A DNA stretch of 64,000 nt from contig JAGTJL010000019.1 of assembly GCA_020746875.1 (NCBI GenBank), positions 868,001 to 932,000 on the forward strand, in the 5' to 3' direction. Shown one piece after another: positions 11,896-23,039 of the stretch. How positions within the stretch are numbered: position 1 is the first letter of the stretch; the number at the start of each line of letters is the position of its first letter. Below the pieces are notes generated by a model. It saw only the letters and a program-made list of their open reading frames with translations, was not told the DNA's origin and made no database searches. The position numbers were made by a program, and so were the translations under genes. Origin of the DNA: Rhexocercosporidium sp. MPI-PUGE-AT-0058. Taxonomy: Eukaryota; Ascomycota; Leotiomycetes; Helotiales.

Positions 11896-14894
11896 TCATC
11901 CCCGTATACTCAAACTCCCTCGACTCCCTACGCTCCCTCTCGCACTCCCCGGCTGCGGCAACGGTGGCAACGCACAATCTGGCGGCGGAGCTGGTGGAGG
12001 CCCATTGACAAGCGTAGGCGTACTGTGGCGATTCATAACCGTGCGGGCCATCTCGTCGTGTTCTTTGACTCGTTGAAGACCAGGGGAGATGAGTCTATTG
12101 GGCAGTGGTGGTGAGGTATGTCCCGAGCCTGAGCCTGGGACTGAGCCTGGTAATGCGTGGCCGCTGTTTAGGCATGAGGTCGAGGGCGACTTGATGGTGG
12201 TTGAGAGAGAGGTGTGGGAAGATGAGGAGAATGGCCGAGGTGAGAATTTGGATGATGAGTGAGGGGATTGGTTTTGATGGGGTGGTTGGCATTGGGAGCG
12301 GGTTTTGCTGGCCATGTAAGGATTATTCCTATGTGCTGCCGCAGGAGCGATTTGCATGCTGATAGGTCGTTTTACCTTTGATTTGGTGTTGGCTAGTACC
12401 GGGACGGGGACGTGAGCGGGGTTGGGCTGTGGTGAGCGCGCTGAGGCTCTGCTTGGAGGTCGTTGGTTCTGGCTCTGAGTCTGCGTCACAGGATTTCTAC
12501 TCTCTCGCTGATCCTCTACAAACGGCGAACTTGGTAACGGCGTCTCCAGCGTAGCAGGCGGTAAAGGCGCGGGCCGTAATGGCGCCTCGAGTCCATTCCT
12601 CAGAGCATGTTTCGCACTCACCTCCTTGAGCGTCTGCATACTTGAGTAGCGGCGCGGGAGGTGAAAGTCAATGCGTGCCGACTCATGGGGTGCAAGGGGC
12701 GTGAGGCTTGACATGCGGCGGGGAGGAGGGGTGGGCATTTCGCTGGTTTTTGGGGTGGTGGCTGAGGGAGAGCGTGGTGGGATTGTGATCATGGACGGTT
12801 TGGCGTTTTGGAGGAGGAGGGTTGTTGGGTGTGGGTGGGTTGGCGAGATAGATATCGTGGTTGTGGTGAAGACCATTGGTGTGGGTGCCTTCTTGGGAGA
12901 GGCTTTTACGGGGGATAGAGAGCGTGGGACGTGTAAGGCTGAAGGGGGTGCTTTTCTCGTCCCTTTCATGATCGAATCTCGGTTTGATGTGGGGATGGGT
13001 GGCGTTATAGTCGTACTTGAGGGCGGAGTTGGGCTCTTGCTCATCGAATATCTCTTGATGGACGAATTCGGCACGCTGAAATTGGGAGTGAGTCCTGGAG
13101 AGCGGCTTCGATTAACGCTTGGTGAACCACCGTATGTAGAGTGCCGGTTTAATTTTGCCGTAACCTGTGGTTCGAGAGTGGGGACCTGGATATGCATTGC
13201 TTGCATGGAGCGCCTCCGTTCGTTGATGGCTGTTGCGTTGGGTCTCAAATGTGTGTCTTTATCGTTGTCTTTATATTCGATAGATGGTTTTGGTAGCATG
13301 TCCTCGAAACTTGCGCTTTCTGGAGTTGGTGATGTAGCTGGTGAAGAGCCTTGAGATGTGACAAGAGTTCGTTGACCAGACGATACGTAGGAGAATCTGT
13401 GGGAGCTATCTCTCAAACTCTCGAGTTGACGTCCATTGTTTGAAGTTACACTTGCTGCTATCGAATGGTATCCAGTTGAAGGCCGAATAGATGACGACTG
13501 TGGCCGTGTAAGTTCTGAAGTTGCCTCTTCCAGCTTCTCCTGTACCTCATTGTCTTTGTCCTGGACCCAAGGCGGAGGTCCGAAGGAGGAAATATGGGGC
13601 GATGGTGGATCGGTTGGCTCATCTAGATTTCTGTGAATCAGGTATCGATGGCTTGGCTGTGCCCTCAGTTGCATGATTTTGTTGTCTGGTTTAGGTTTGC
13701 CTGTCTCCGAAACATGTTTCTTGCCACCTAAAGCCTCGATTTCCCGCCTCACCACTGCTATCCACGAGTCCATTTCTTCTGCACTGTCCAGAACTAGCAA
13801 TAAGCTCGTCGCCGATCTTCGATAATCCGCGCCCCGAAATGCAAGGCGTGATAATAGAGATCTCGAGTCTGATGCAGGTGTACCGTCTGAATCCATGGCT
13901 TGGGAAATTTGCAATACCCAATGCTTTCCAGGTATCACATCACTAGCAAAAGCCACTGACTCAATTAGCAAGATCCCTCTCGTAACGCAAGAAAAGCTCG
14001 CAACTTACCCGAGTCCTTCCCAAGCTGCATCATTTTCTCTGGCAACCGATCAAAAGATCCCTCTCCCGAATACTGCAGTAAATACCCCGAAGTCACCAGG
14101 ACGAAAATCTTCTGGATCCAATCCGCTTTCGATAACGAGCCCGAGATCTGTCTCTTGTGCTTGCTCTTTGCCTTTTCCGCTTTCTTTCCTGCTGCGGTGG
14201 TTAGATCTGTGGCTTCGGTCTGAGCGATCTCATCTCTAAGACTGTTGTTTCTCTTGTGATTGCTCATGCGAAGGATAGCGTCAGCACTCAGTGTCGAAGC
14301 CGAAAGTTGAGCATGTTTGATTGCTTGGGGGTAAGCTTGGAAGAGTGGTGGTGGATCCCAAGCTGTCGATGTCCGTGTGGGTGGCCGTGGAGAAGATTTG
14401 GTGCTGGGCGACTTTGGAGTTGGCTTGCTTGGTGTCTTGACTGACTTGACTGATTTCGATCTCAGGTTCATCCGTGAGGGTTTGGTAGTTGATTTTGCGG
14501 GCGTGGCCGGGAGCGAAATCTCTGTTACCGGTGTTGATTTTCCAGACTTCTGCCTCGTCATCTTTACGGATAGACTCCGAGGTAGGCTTGCCTCTGCCAC
14601 AGCTCTCATCGATCTTTCAGAAAAGCTTGACAATGGAGGGGTTTCCTCGACCAAGGGTGAGATCACCACGACCTTCTCTGCCTTGTTCCGTGTGAATATT
14701 CCTCGCAATCCGCCTTTTGAATCCTTTCTCAGAACTTTTTGTTGCCGTAAAGGAACCCGACTGGCAATATCTCCTGTAGACAAGTCCATCATTGGTGGTC
14801 TTTCTCTCCGATTGGAGTTGAATGCCGAGTTCAATTGTGGAAGATCATCGAGACCTCTGGCCTCATTCGGCGCGATATCATGGGTGTCTGCCAT
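11896..14894 (-). CDS. Large PH-domain protein
   Basis: Two exons, 14894-14009 and 13955-11896, give 981 residues; the 53-nt intron splits the PH domain. Residues about 1-230 are basic and serine/threonine/proline-rich (KSVKTPSKPTPKSPSTK). The PH domain spans roughly residues 250-370, from SKADWIQKIFVLVTSGYLLQ through PGKHWVLQISQ to LDSAEEMDSWIAVVRREIEA, with the C-terminal tryptophan of the fold. The remaining 600 residues are disordered, proline- and serine-rich, with many PPxP-like stretches (GPPPAPPPDCALPPLPQP). PH domains usually bind phosphoinositides or proteins at membranes. A PH domain followed by a long disordered tail is common in Pezizomycotina but poorly characterised. The G|TG junction keeps the frame (KDSVAFASD). 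Partner and lipid specificity cannot be told. Confidence 0.85.
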
Positions 14895-17800
14895 CGCTGG
14901 TACCTAGTACCTTTCCTGCTCGTTTGTGAACAGATTGGATCCTTCTGCTTTGCTGCTGTATGTCGTACTTTGCCTCTATTGTTGTGGGTAGGAAGACAGC
15001 TCGCCAAATTTCGAGACTTGTTGTCGTTGAATGCGAGTCTTGACTAAGATTTCCCGTTTCGTTTCGGCCAATCTGTAGTGCGAACGCGGGGAAGAACTAA
15101 TGGGGAAGCCTAGACCTTTTGTTTTGTTTCGTTTCGTGAAAGGGTGAGTGCGATAATGTTTCAAGCCAAAGGAGGGGTTGATGCCGGATATCGAGATGAA
15201 TCGAGACAGTCTTTCAGATAAACGACAAGGAAAGCGCAAAGGAAATCGGTATGAATTCGAGGTGAGGAAATTTCTAGGCGCAAAGAAATGTTTAATGCCG
15301 TCAAGAAGGCTGGCTGCAAAGTCGGTCGGTTGGTGTTTGAGAGAGTGTTGAGGCTGACGCGTGTGGGGTTGGGCGAGTGTCGCGAACTGAGTCCGTCCGT
15401 CCTGAGGGGGAAAAGAAAACAGCCGGGTATCAAGCATCAGAGACGCAGGGAAGAACGAGGTACTGGAGAACGCATAGGTGTTGACTCAAGAATTGAAGAC
15501 ATCAAGAGCAGTATGAATGAATGAATGAATGAATGAATGAACAACAACTAACGAGACGCGAGCGACAGGAGAGACAGCGGGGAGGGGAGCAAGAAGAGAG
15601 GAGGATGAGGATGAGGAGGAGGACCAAAAAGATGACATGCTAGGATGGGTCCATTCTCGTTTTGATATGGAGAAGGCGAAGAAGACGAGCAGAGTTTACG
15701 CACGGGCGAACTCCGATGCGATATTCCATGAACCAGCCAGCTCCCAGCACCAGCTTACTTTTGGCCCATGCTTGCTTTCGTGCCTACTCCGTCCTTAGCT
15801 CACCCCTGACTTGGCTGGACCGGATGCAGGGAAAAGACGCGGGTGAACTCGATTTTTGGCAAATCACAGCCCGAGAGACTCTTCAACGGCTTCTTAATCT
15901 TGGGTGAGAGGGGCCGGAGGGGATTGAGGGGCGTGAGGCGTTGTGTTTAGCGGGCTTACTGGGTACTTCGTAGTAATAGATGGACACTAAGAGCAAACCT
16001 CCGAAGAAACACACAAGCCAGCCAGCGCCAGGAAGGGAGTAGCAGTAGCAGCAGCAGCCCAATCAATCCCAACACCACTTCACACTGCCACGGCACCAAG
16101 CTCAAGCGACGATCGAATCGAGTCAATAAAAGTTTATTGTTTTGTTTGTTTGTCCGACAAACGAAAGGTGCTTTAGCGAGACGAGAATAGAGCCATACGT
16201 CCATCCAGCGAGATATACCTAGTAGATACCAGTCAGTAGTGGCTCGAGTGAAGATGCCATGCAGTTCAATGGACTGACTGAGTGGAGAGAGAGAGCAGAA
16301 CAGCAGCTGCGATAATGACTATTACAATTCCCGACCCCCACGGCATACCTTGGCTTGACTTGGCTTGCCCCGGGAAGCATCGAGCCTGTTCTGTGCTGTG
16401 CGGTGCCTGCATTAGAGGCCCTCCACGGTGCCGTTCGGTGGCTGATCGGAAGTTGGCTTTCTACACTGAACTGGTCCAAAATCACCACCGATCATCCACG
16501 ATGCAGTGCAATCCGGTTAGGGAAAACACCTACACAACAGAACCGTTGTCTCAATGCCCAAAAAAGCTAATGCAGGGGAAAGGAACATCTTGCTGGCTTT
16601 TTTTTTCTGTCTAAGGAACTTACTTTCCTGGCACAGCCCAGACTCTAAATGTTTTTCCTTTGTAGTCGATCATGAGTCTTGGGCTGGGTAAAGGATTTGC
16701 AGAGAAGCTCCGACCGAGTCTGCAAGTTGAAAGGAAAGGGGCCAGCCTGCCTGGCAGGCAGTTCGCAAATTAATTCCCGCTGCCATCCATCCCTCTACGA
16801 AGTATCCAGCATCAGGGGGCAGACCAGAGCCCTATGGGACTGGGATGACTCGATAAGATACCAGGATGCCTTGCACCTTGCCAGTGCTGTCCGTGCTTGT
16901 TGCTGCCGAGGTTGGGATGCCGAAGGAGGAATGACAGATGAACGACGTCTGATGGGACCGATGTACCGCCTGGGTGGGTGACGTGTTTTGCTTTTTGCTA
17001 TTTGCTTTTGGAGATATAAGTAGTGTTTTCAACTTTGTTTTTTGGAGAGGTTGTGCATCAAATCGACGAGTTTGTCTGCAGTTTTGTGTTGATAATAAGG
17101 AGTGCAAGTCAGGATCATCCTGACTCTCTCTGCAAACGTGGGACGGATGCTGGAACTGCGCATGATTTGGTTGGACTTGGGTGGGGTAGAGTATTGATTT
17201 TTCCAATTGTTGTGAGTCTGAAGATCACCAACTGGAGCTCGAGCTTGAGCTCGGCGGTAAACAATTTTCACCGAGGACTGGGAGCTTCCTCGAATCGGTC
17301 CGGTGATGTCTATTTGGAGGCACGATTGCTATATGGTGACTATCACTATTGATAAGATGTCTGATAGTTTTGAGGATTATTTCAGAGTGGTCTCTGTGTT
17401 ATCAAAGCTGATTCCGAATCTGGATGGACTGAGTGAGGAGCCATCCTTCGATTCGCGGCGCCGTGTCATTTGTTGGTACTTAAGTGGTCCCTAGATTCAG
17501 GGATCAGCATATCACTAACGGTTTACCTAGGTCGAGGAGGCTCTGGTTCCGACCCAGATGTATCGGTTAATGTTCCTGGGTATTATTGACAACTCCTTAA
17601 TAAGCCGCCGTCGGAAGAGTGCCTCCAGGAACTTGTTGTGAATAAAGTACACATGAGATTGAGTAAAGAAAGTATTCTGTCCCTCCTTCTCCTCGTAAGC
17701 AAAGTCGTCATCAGGTCTGCATAGCCTACGAACGAGTCAATGACGTCGAATACACCCATACTTGCTTGCCACAATGATGAAGGTTGCGCTTTATCCTTCT

Positions 17801-18577
17801 TGGAAATCAAATTCGAATTGTAGGTTGGTGGCTGCTGTTGTTGGAAGAATCAAGTGCTTTTTGTGGCATGATCGTGCCACTTCGCGACGCCAAGCAGCCA
17901 TTTTTAAGGTCAGAACCAGGCATTCTTGATAACTGACCCGTGATCATACGGACTGTTCTTCAGGCGATTCCAACGGCGATATTCATAAGACGGGTGTTGG
18001 TGGCTGACAGAATCGGGATTGTTGGCCGGATTGCCTCGAGTAGATTGGTTGTGTCTCTTAGCAAAGGACTGGCTTTGCCAATACTGTATAGTATGTTTTG
18101 CAGTGGGAAAGTCCAAGAGTGTGCTGATATCTACTTGATAGATAATGGAAGTAAGATTTCAAAAAACTGAGTAGAAGTACAGGACGATGGTGAAGTCGAC
18201 GTTGACTGGGTCTCATTTGTGCCAAGGAGAAGCTCACCAGGACCCCTGCCTGTTGCAAGCGATCATCGTCACACGGCGGGCAGCGCAGCGCGAGAGAGCT
18301 TCCATCCAGCCCAGACCGAGACCTTCAACAATTATCACGATCACGCTCCCTTCCACCAAATTGACTCACCTCACCCCACCTCACCTCAGCCAGTCGGTCA
18401 GGTCTTCAAATCCCTAACACCTACCTACGCTATCATTTGATTTGACCGTAGACGACCCTCTGGCTTCCGACATTCCCCTCTATACCAGTTTACTCGTCCC
18501 TGCGTCTTTCCCCTCCCGATACTCCCCACCATCAGCAACCTATTATAGCACCGCCCAGTCCATATAACAAAGCTCCA
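14895..18577. other. 3.7 kb divergent intergenic region without a supported gene
   Basis: This is the longest gene-free stretch in the window, between two genes transcribed away from each other. All open frames are short, interrupted and unlike known proteins, on both strands. It has a (ATGA)n repeat at 15513-15541, small palindromes such as CTGCCTGGCAGGCAG near 16746, and pyrimidine-rich leader-like DNA just upstream of 18578. Long 5' untranslated regions, regulatory DNA or a non-coding RNA would all be compatible. Confidence 0.55.
15513..15541. repeat. (ATGA)n microsatellite
   Basis: About seven tandem copies of the tetramer ATGA/TGAA, uninterrupted. Confidence 0.9.
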
Positions 18578-20062
18578 ATGGCTCCCGACTTGAACTCCCT
18601 CCCTCCCTCAAGATCGATATCACATTCAGGATCGCCAACCATGGCACGAACACTATCAAGTTCTGGAGAGGCTGCTGCTGCTCTTCGCGGTCAAACACCT
18701 TCTCCTTCCCTGCGATCCGCTTCAACCTCTCTCCAAGCAGCAGCTGCTTTGAATGCTGGACTACAACAAGAAGACACGAGACGTATGTACGCTTTCACAC
18801 TCTCTATATCTGCAGAGGGAGGAATTCGCTGGGGTTCCTGCGGTCCGCAAAGGCGTAGCTGCTCTGGCTTGGGTAACCTACAAACAGTCACCCAACCTTT
18901 GCATGATTGACTGGAACATGCATGACTGGAATATGCCATTGTCACAAGACCTAGTCAGACCGCTTATGCTAACATCATAAATGTAGGTTCGTCAAGCAGC
19001 TCCATCACAAGAAATCGGCAACCTTCCCATGCCGGCAGAAGACGTTCCACAGTCTTGATGAATTTACAACTCAACGACCCCTCCCTACCTTCACCCGGCG
19101 AAATGGTCAATGAATCCCACGTCTCAGGCTATCGAACCTCTAGCCCACACTCTCTGACAGGCTCGCCGATCATGGCTACTGGAGACCCTCACCACTTTCG
19201 CGCACCAAGTTTGGGAGAAATACATCAAGAGATAGAGCAGGAACAAGAGGCGCAAGTTGTAGGTGATCCCTCTGGTTGATGGAAATGCCCCGTTGGTTCT
19301 CGGATCAGTTACAAATTCGAGAACGGGCTATACCTGGATTCAAGTGAAGACCAGTTTCGGAAATCATGTCTAGACTTGACGCACGAACAGAGACTGACTG
19401 AAGTACAGAACCGACTCCTACAAATGATCCGGACTCAACAGCAGGAGCTCCAGCAGTTACAGCTTGCTCGAGGGAGCACCGACCAAAATCAGGGAACACC
19501 TCCTGTAATCGACGAATCCACACCAACCTCGGAACGTTCAATGTCCTTCTCCAACCAAAACGTTCGTCACTCGGCCATGTCTACACCCCGCTCTCCATCC
19601 GCAGCCCTCCACCCACGCAGTTCGTTTGATCTCGCCAGAGCAGACCTCCAGCACAGACGATCAAGAACCCCTAGCAGAACAGCATCACCGAGATTGAGAT
19701 CAACTTCTATCAGTGGGGAAGGCGGCGAGGCTTGGAATCTTGGTGGACGTGATGAGAGTGCATTCTATCAAGCCGAGACTCAGATGATGGTTAGGGAGAA
19801 CCAGATGTTGAGGCAACGAATCAGGGAACTAGGTAAGCTTCCTTTAGAGCTGGAGAGAAGTACGCAATACTGACTGTACACAGAGCGCCAAGTCAGCGAG
19901 CTTCACTCTAATTCATCAATTACACATGAACCCGCTATCGCTTCTCATCTCCTCCGTTCTCAATCCGTTTCTGAGGAAGCACAGGCCCAAATTCCAGCTG
20001 TAACAACAGCGACACCTTCTCCTGCCCCCCCAGCAGTTGGAACCGAAGCGAAGAACGAATAA
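18578..20062 (+). CDS. Conserved fungal coiled-coil protein, function unknown
   Basis: Exons 18578-18782, 18987-19258, 19409-19832 and 19884-20062 give 359 residues. The N-terminus is serine-, proline- and alanine-rich (MAPDLNSLPPSRSISHSGSP), followed by a basic patch (RNRQPSHAGRRRST) and the stretch VLMNLQLNDPSLPSPGEM. Joining exons 2 and 3 yields EIEQEQEAQVNRLLQMIRTQ, a continuous heptad-like coiled coil that supports this splice choice over reading through. A second coiled-coil segment (ENQMLRQRIRELERQVSEL) is formed across the last intron. A low-complexity alanine/proline tail ends the protein. I do not recognise a catalytic domain. The coiled coils suggest a scaffold or self-association role, but that is inference. 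Confidence 0.75.
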
Positions 20063-21195
20063 ACGGCTATCGTCGCGCGTTGTACTGTGGCCATTAGAAA
20101 TGTAACTGAGCGAATAAGTAGCGGACGTGGGGTATGAGATGCCTATCAGCATTGGCGGTGAGAGGCGCATTCTGTGCATCTTGCCGCGTCCTTCTAAAAT
20201 GGTGTTTGGGGATCTCTAGATTCTGGCCTGGGTCTAGCGTTCACGGATTTGGTTTGCATTGGTAGGCGTTTTATTGAATCGGGGGTTTTATTTGCATGGA
20301 TTGGGATGGAATGAAGATCACGAAGTGACCGCTGTGAGGCGCAACAAAGCGATGATTAGGCTAATGAGAGCCAACACCAAACTACTCTACCTCTGAGACT
20401 GGATATTGAATCATGGAGCACCTTTCCAGTATCTGTACAACCCATGAATATGATTTTGACAAAGTGACTGGTGAGGTTGCGTTCTGAGTTGACTACCGAA
20501 CTCTTTCGTCAGGGAAGAAGCCTGAACTGCAATACCCAAGCAGTGACTCGAATTGCAATTGTTAGGACCATGTAATATATTATGGAGTCTTCAGCGCTTA
20601 GTTTCAAGAGTATATTTAACTTCTTGCTCCTGGGTCATCATTGTAGTAAATCTCATACTCAGATATTGATTTAGTATTTACTTCCCCCAAGTGTGACGCC
20701 ACAGATTCTTATCAATCGCTTCAGCCACAGAGCCCACAACCTAATCAGGATAGCGGGGTTGCGGTATCATCCACTGCCTGCATCTGTCGTAATCCAACAT
20801 CCTTCCTCCTCACATCTTCCTACAACTTCAGCTTTCATTCCTCTTCTCCCTCCCTCTTCTCCTCGTACTGCCATACTGTAGGCAAATCTGTCAAGATGCC
20901 TGCCGTGGTCGCAAAAGGTTAGTAGGAATCCCACATCCAATCCCCGGACTTGATAGGCGGGATCACCAGACACCCTGCAAGGCAGATCTCATGGGGTCTC
21001 GCATGGCCGCGCAAGTCAAGTCAACTTCGCCTTCGCCTTCGAGGCTCCAACATCTGGACCTTCTGTTCCATCTGCTTCTCCTAAATATCCATTCAACCTC
21101 TCCACTTGCACAAACCTTTCCTTCCTTCCTTCTAATCACCAACCTGTTTCCCCACAAATCTTGATCTTTCCTCTCTTTGTACATACATTGTGGAT
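20063..21195. other. Intergenic with possible alternative first exon at 20896
   Basis: It holds the 3' flank of the coiled-coil gene and the leader of the next gene. At 20896-20922 is a nine-codon frame (MPAVVAKG, stop). The same ATG could instead be the first exon of the next gene, with a GTTAGT donor at 20918 and a TTTCAG acceptor before 21224. No other feature seen. Confidence 0.5.
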
Positions 21196-22389
21196 ATGCC
21201 TTCTCACCCAGTTGTCGTTTCAGGTGCCATAGTAGTTGTCGCTGCGGCGGTTGCTGTAAGTCTACTACTCAACCTTTTACAGGATATCTGTTGATTTTCA
21301 CAGGCTGCCATCGCCGTCTACGAATCTCCCCAAGCACGACAATTCGCCGAGGATGTCCGCCGTCGGATAGCCATTGCCCTCCACTCTCTCGGTGACGAAA
21401 TCAACCCCGCATCCCAACAACCTCGATTCAATCGCCCCGAGGACGCAGAGGGTTTCCTCCAAAGCCAAGCTGGGGCTGATCTCGGCGTGGACGCAGATGA
21501 GGAGTCGAAACGTCGTCAGCGAGAGGAGCTGATGTATTGGAATGCAGTACATCTGGAGAAGTTGGAGAAAGAGAAGAAGATGAATGGTGACAGACCGGCT
21601 AATCGAAGCCGTGGGTCGAGTTTCGATGATTTCTTGCAGGAGGATCATACGGCTGAGAAGGGGACCTATGTCTACAATACTGGCGCAGATATTCGTGGCG
21701 ATGCTGAGGAAGGCCTTCGAAACCGTAACGTCAGAGGCTTGAACAGAGGCTCATTTTATGCCAACCCCTTCAGCGACGAACACAACATCGACACAGACGA
21801 ACAGCGAGCCGTAGATTCTAGCCTGATGTCCCCCGAAGAATCAGAAAGAGTCGAAGTCATGTCCGATCTTTACTCCGCGAACGAAGAGCCAAGAGAATCC
21901 CGCCAGACCACCGCCACCATCGCCGACCAACTAATCGATACATCTGAAGCCGTTCCTGACCCACCAATCTCCTACCCCACGATGGAGGAGCCTATGATGG
22001 AAGACACGGATCACACGAACATGGCACCAAGAGACGACTCGGCGTACGCAACTATCCACGCATGGGCAAGCAACGCCAACGCAAACAACAGCTTCTACTC
22101 TCCTCTCCCCGCAACACCCCGCTCCGCATCCCCTCACCTAGCTATCAGACCTAGCTCTCCCACATTCAGCGACCCAGACATCTCCGTCCCCGGAAGTGGT
22201 GACGCTACGCCTACTGATTCCGCGTCGCTAGCTGGCTCAGGCGAAGAGGTATGGGCTCCTAGAAGTGGTGCTACGAGTGAAGCGGATGTTATGAGTGTAG
22301 ATGGAGAGGGTATATCGACACCTTGCTCTTGGACTGAGGTCGGGAGTGAAGTTAGCGAGAATGATGTTGGTTCTGCTTTGCACCATTGA
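21196..22389 (+). CDS. Single-pass membrane-anchored fungal protein, unknown function
   Basis: Exons 21196-21255 and 21304-22389 give 381 residues. The N-terminus is one hydrophobic anchor (VVVSGAIVVVAAAVAAIAVY). It is followed by a conserved-looking amphipathic block (ESPQARQFAEDVRRRIAIAL, then HSLGDEINP) and a charged EESKRRQREELMYWNAVHLE helix. The rest is acidic, serine/proline-rich and probably disordered. Start choice: ATG 21196 gives MPSHPVVVSGA. An upstream ATG at 20896, spliced into 21224, would give MPAVVAKGA and the same anchor, so the first exon is ambiguous. The protein probably sits in an intracellular membrane with a long cytosolic tail. I do not recognise a named family. Confidence 0.72.
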
Positions 22390-23039
22390 GTAGACTTGCT
22401 ATTTGTGAAATGTGCCTTCGAGTTGAGAGGCGAGAGTTCGGGAGGGCGGGCGTATGGGCTTTACGAGCCAGCGGGTATACAATACATGGATATGGAGGGT
22501 TTTCTGGCAGTCTGGTTAAGTGGCGTTTAGAGTCTGCTTTTTTGTCATTGCCTTGGTACTATTTTTCTGGCCACAGGCAAGTCATGGAACGCTAAGGCGA
22601 GGCGTATTTCGGATACAGACGTAGGCAATAAAATACATCTTTCTCTCTCTCTCTCTTTTTGGACAAAAACTCGCAATTATAATACAAGATCTAATTATAT
22701 ATACATGAATTCCTATACGATTATGAAAGGAAACTAAAATAAAAATAAAAAGATCAAGAAACTAGATCAACTTCTAAAATATACTCCCGATTCCCCTCGT
22801 CCGCATCCAATGCATCTGATTACAAGACCGATCCAACTAGTTCCCCTTCCCTTCCCTTTCCAGCATCCAGTACCAACCTAACCGGCTATTTCCTAGCATC
22901 AACACCAACAGACACCAGCCCTTTCCCCCCGGCCCTAATTCCCTACCGAAGTCATTATACCTGTTATACACACCACCCGTCTCGCCCCTCTCTTTCATCT
23001 ATTCATTAAACATTTCTCCTTCCTCCCCCCTCCCAGGAA
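22390..23039. other. Intergenic between convergent genes
   Basis: 3' flanks of the membrane-anchor gene (+) and mtc6 (-). It contains a short TC run near 22641-22660 and A-rich stretches around 22720-22760, but no gene. Confidence 0.6.

Noticed and set aside
12671..13354. 227-codon plus-strand frame
   Set aside because: Antisense of the disordered part of the PH-domain protein.
16740..16765. CTGCCTGGCAGGCAG palindrome
   Set aside because: Short perfect palindrome in non-coding DNA with no context linking it to a regulator.
17500..17600. GGTTCCGACCC near 17540, looked like a tRNA T-loop
   Set aside because: No matching acceptor, D or anticodon arms around it. No tRNA, rRNA or CRISPR array found in the window.
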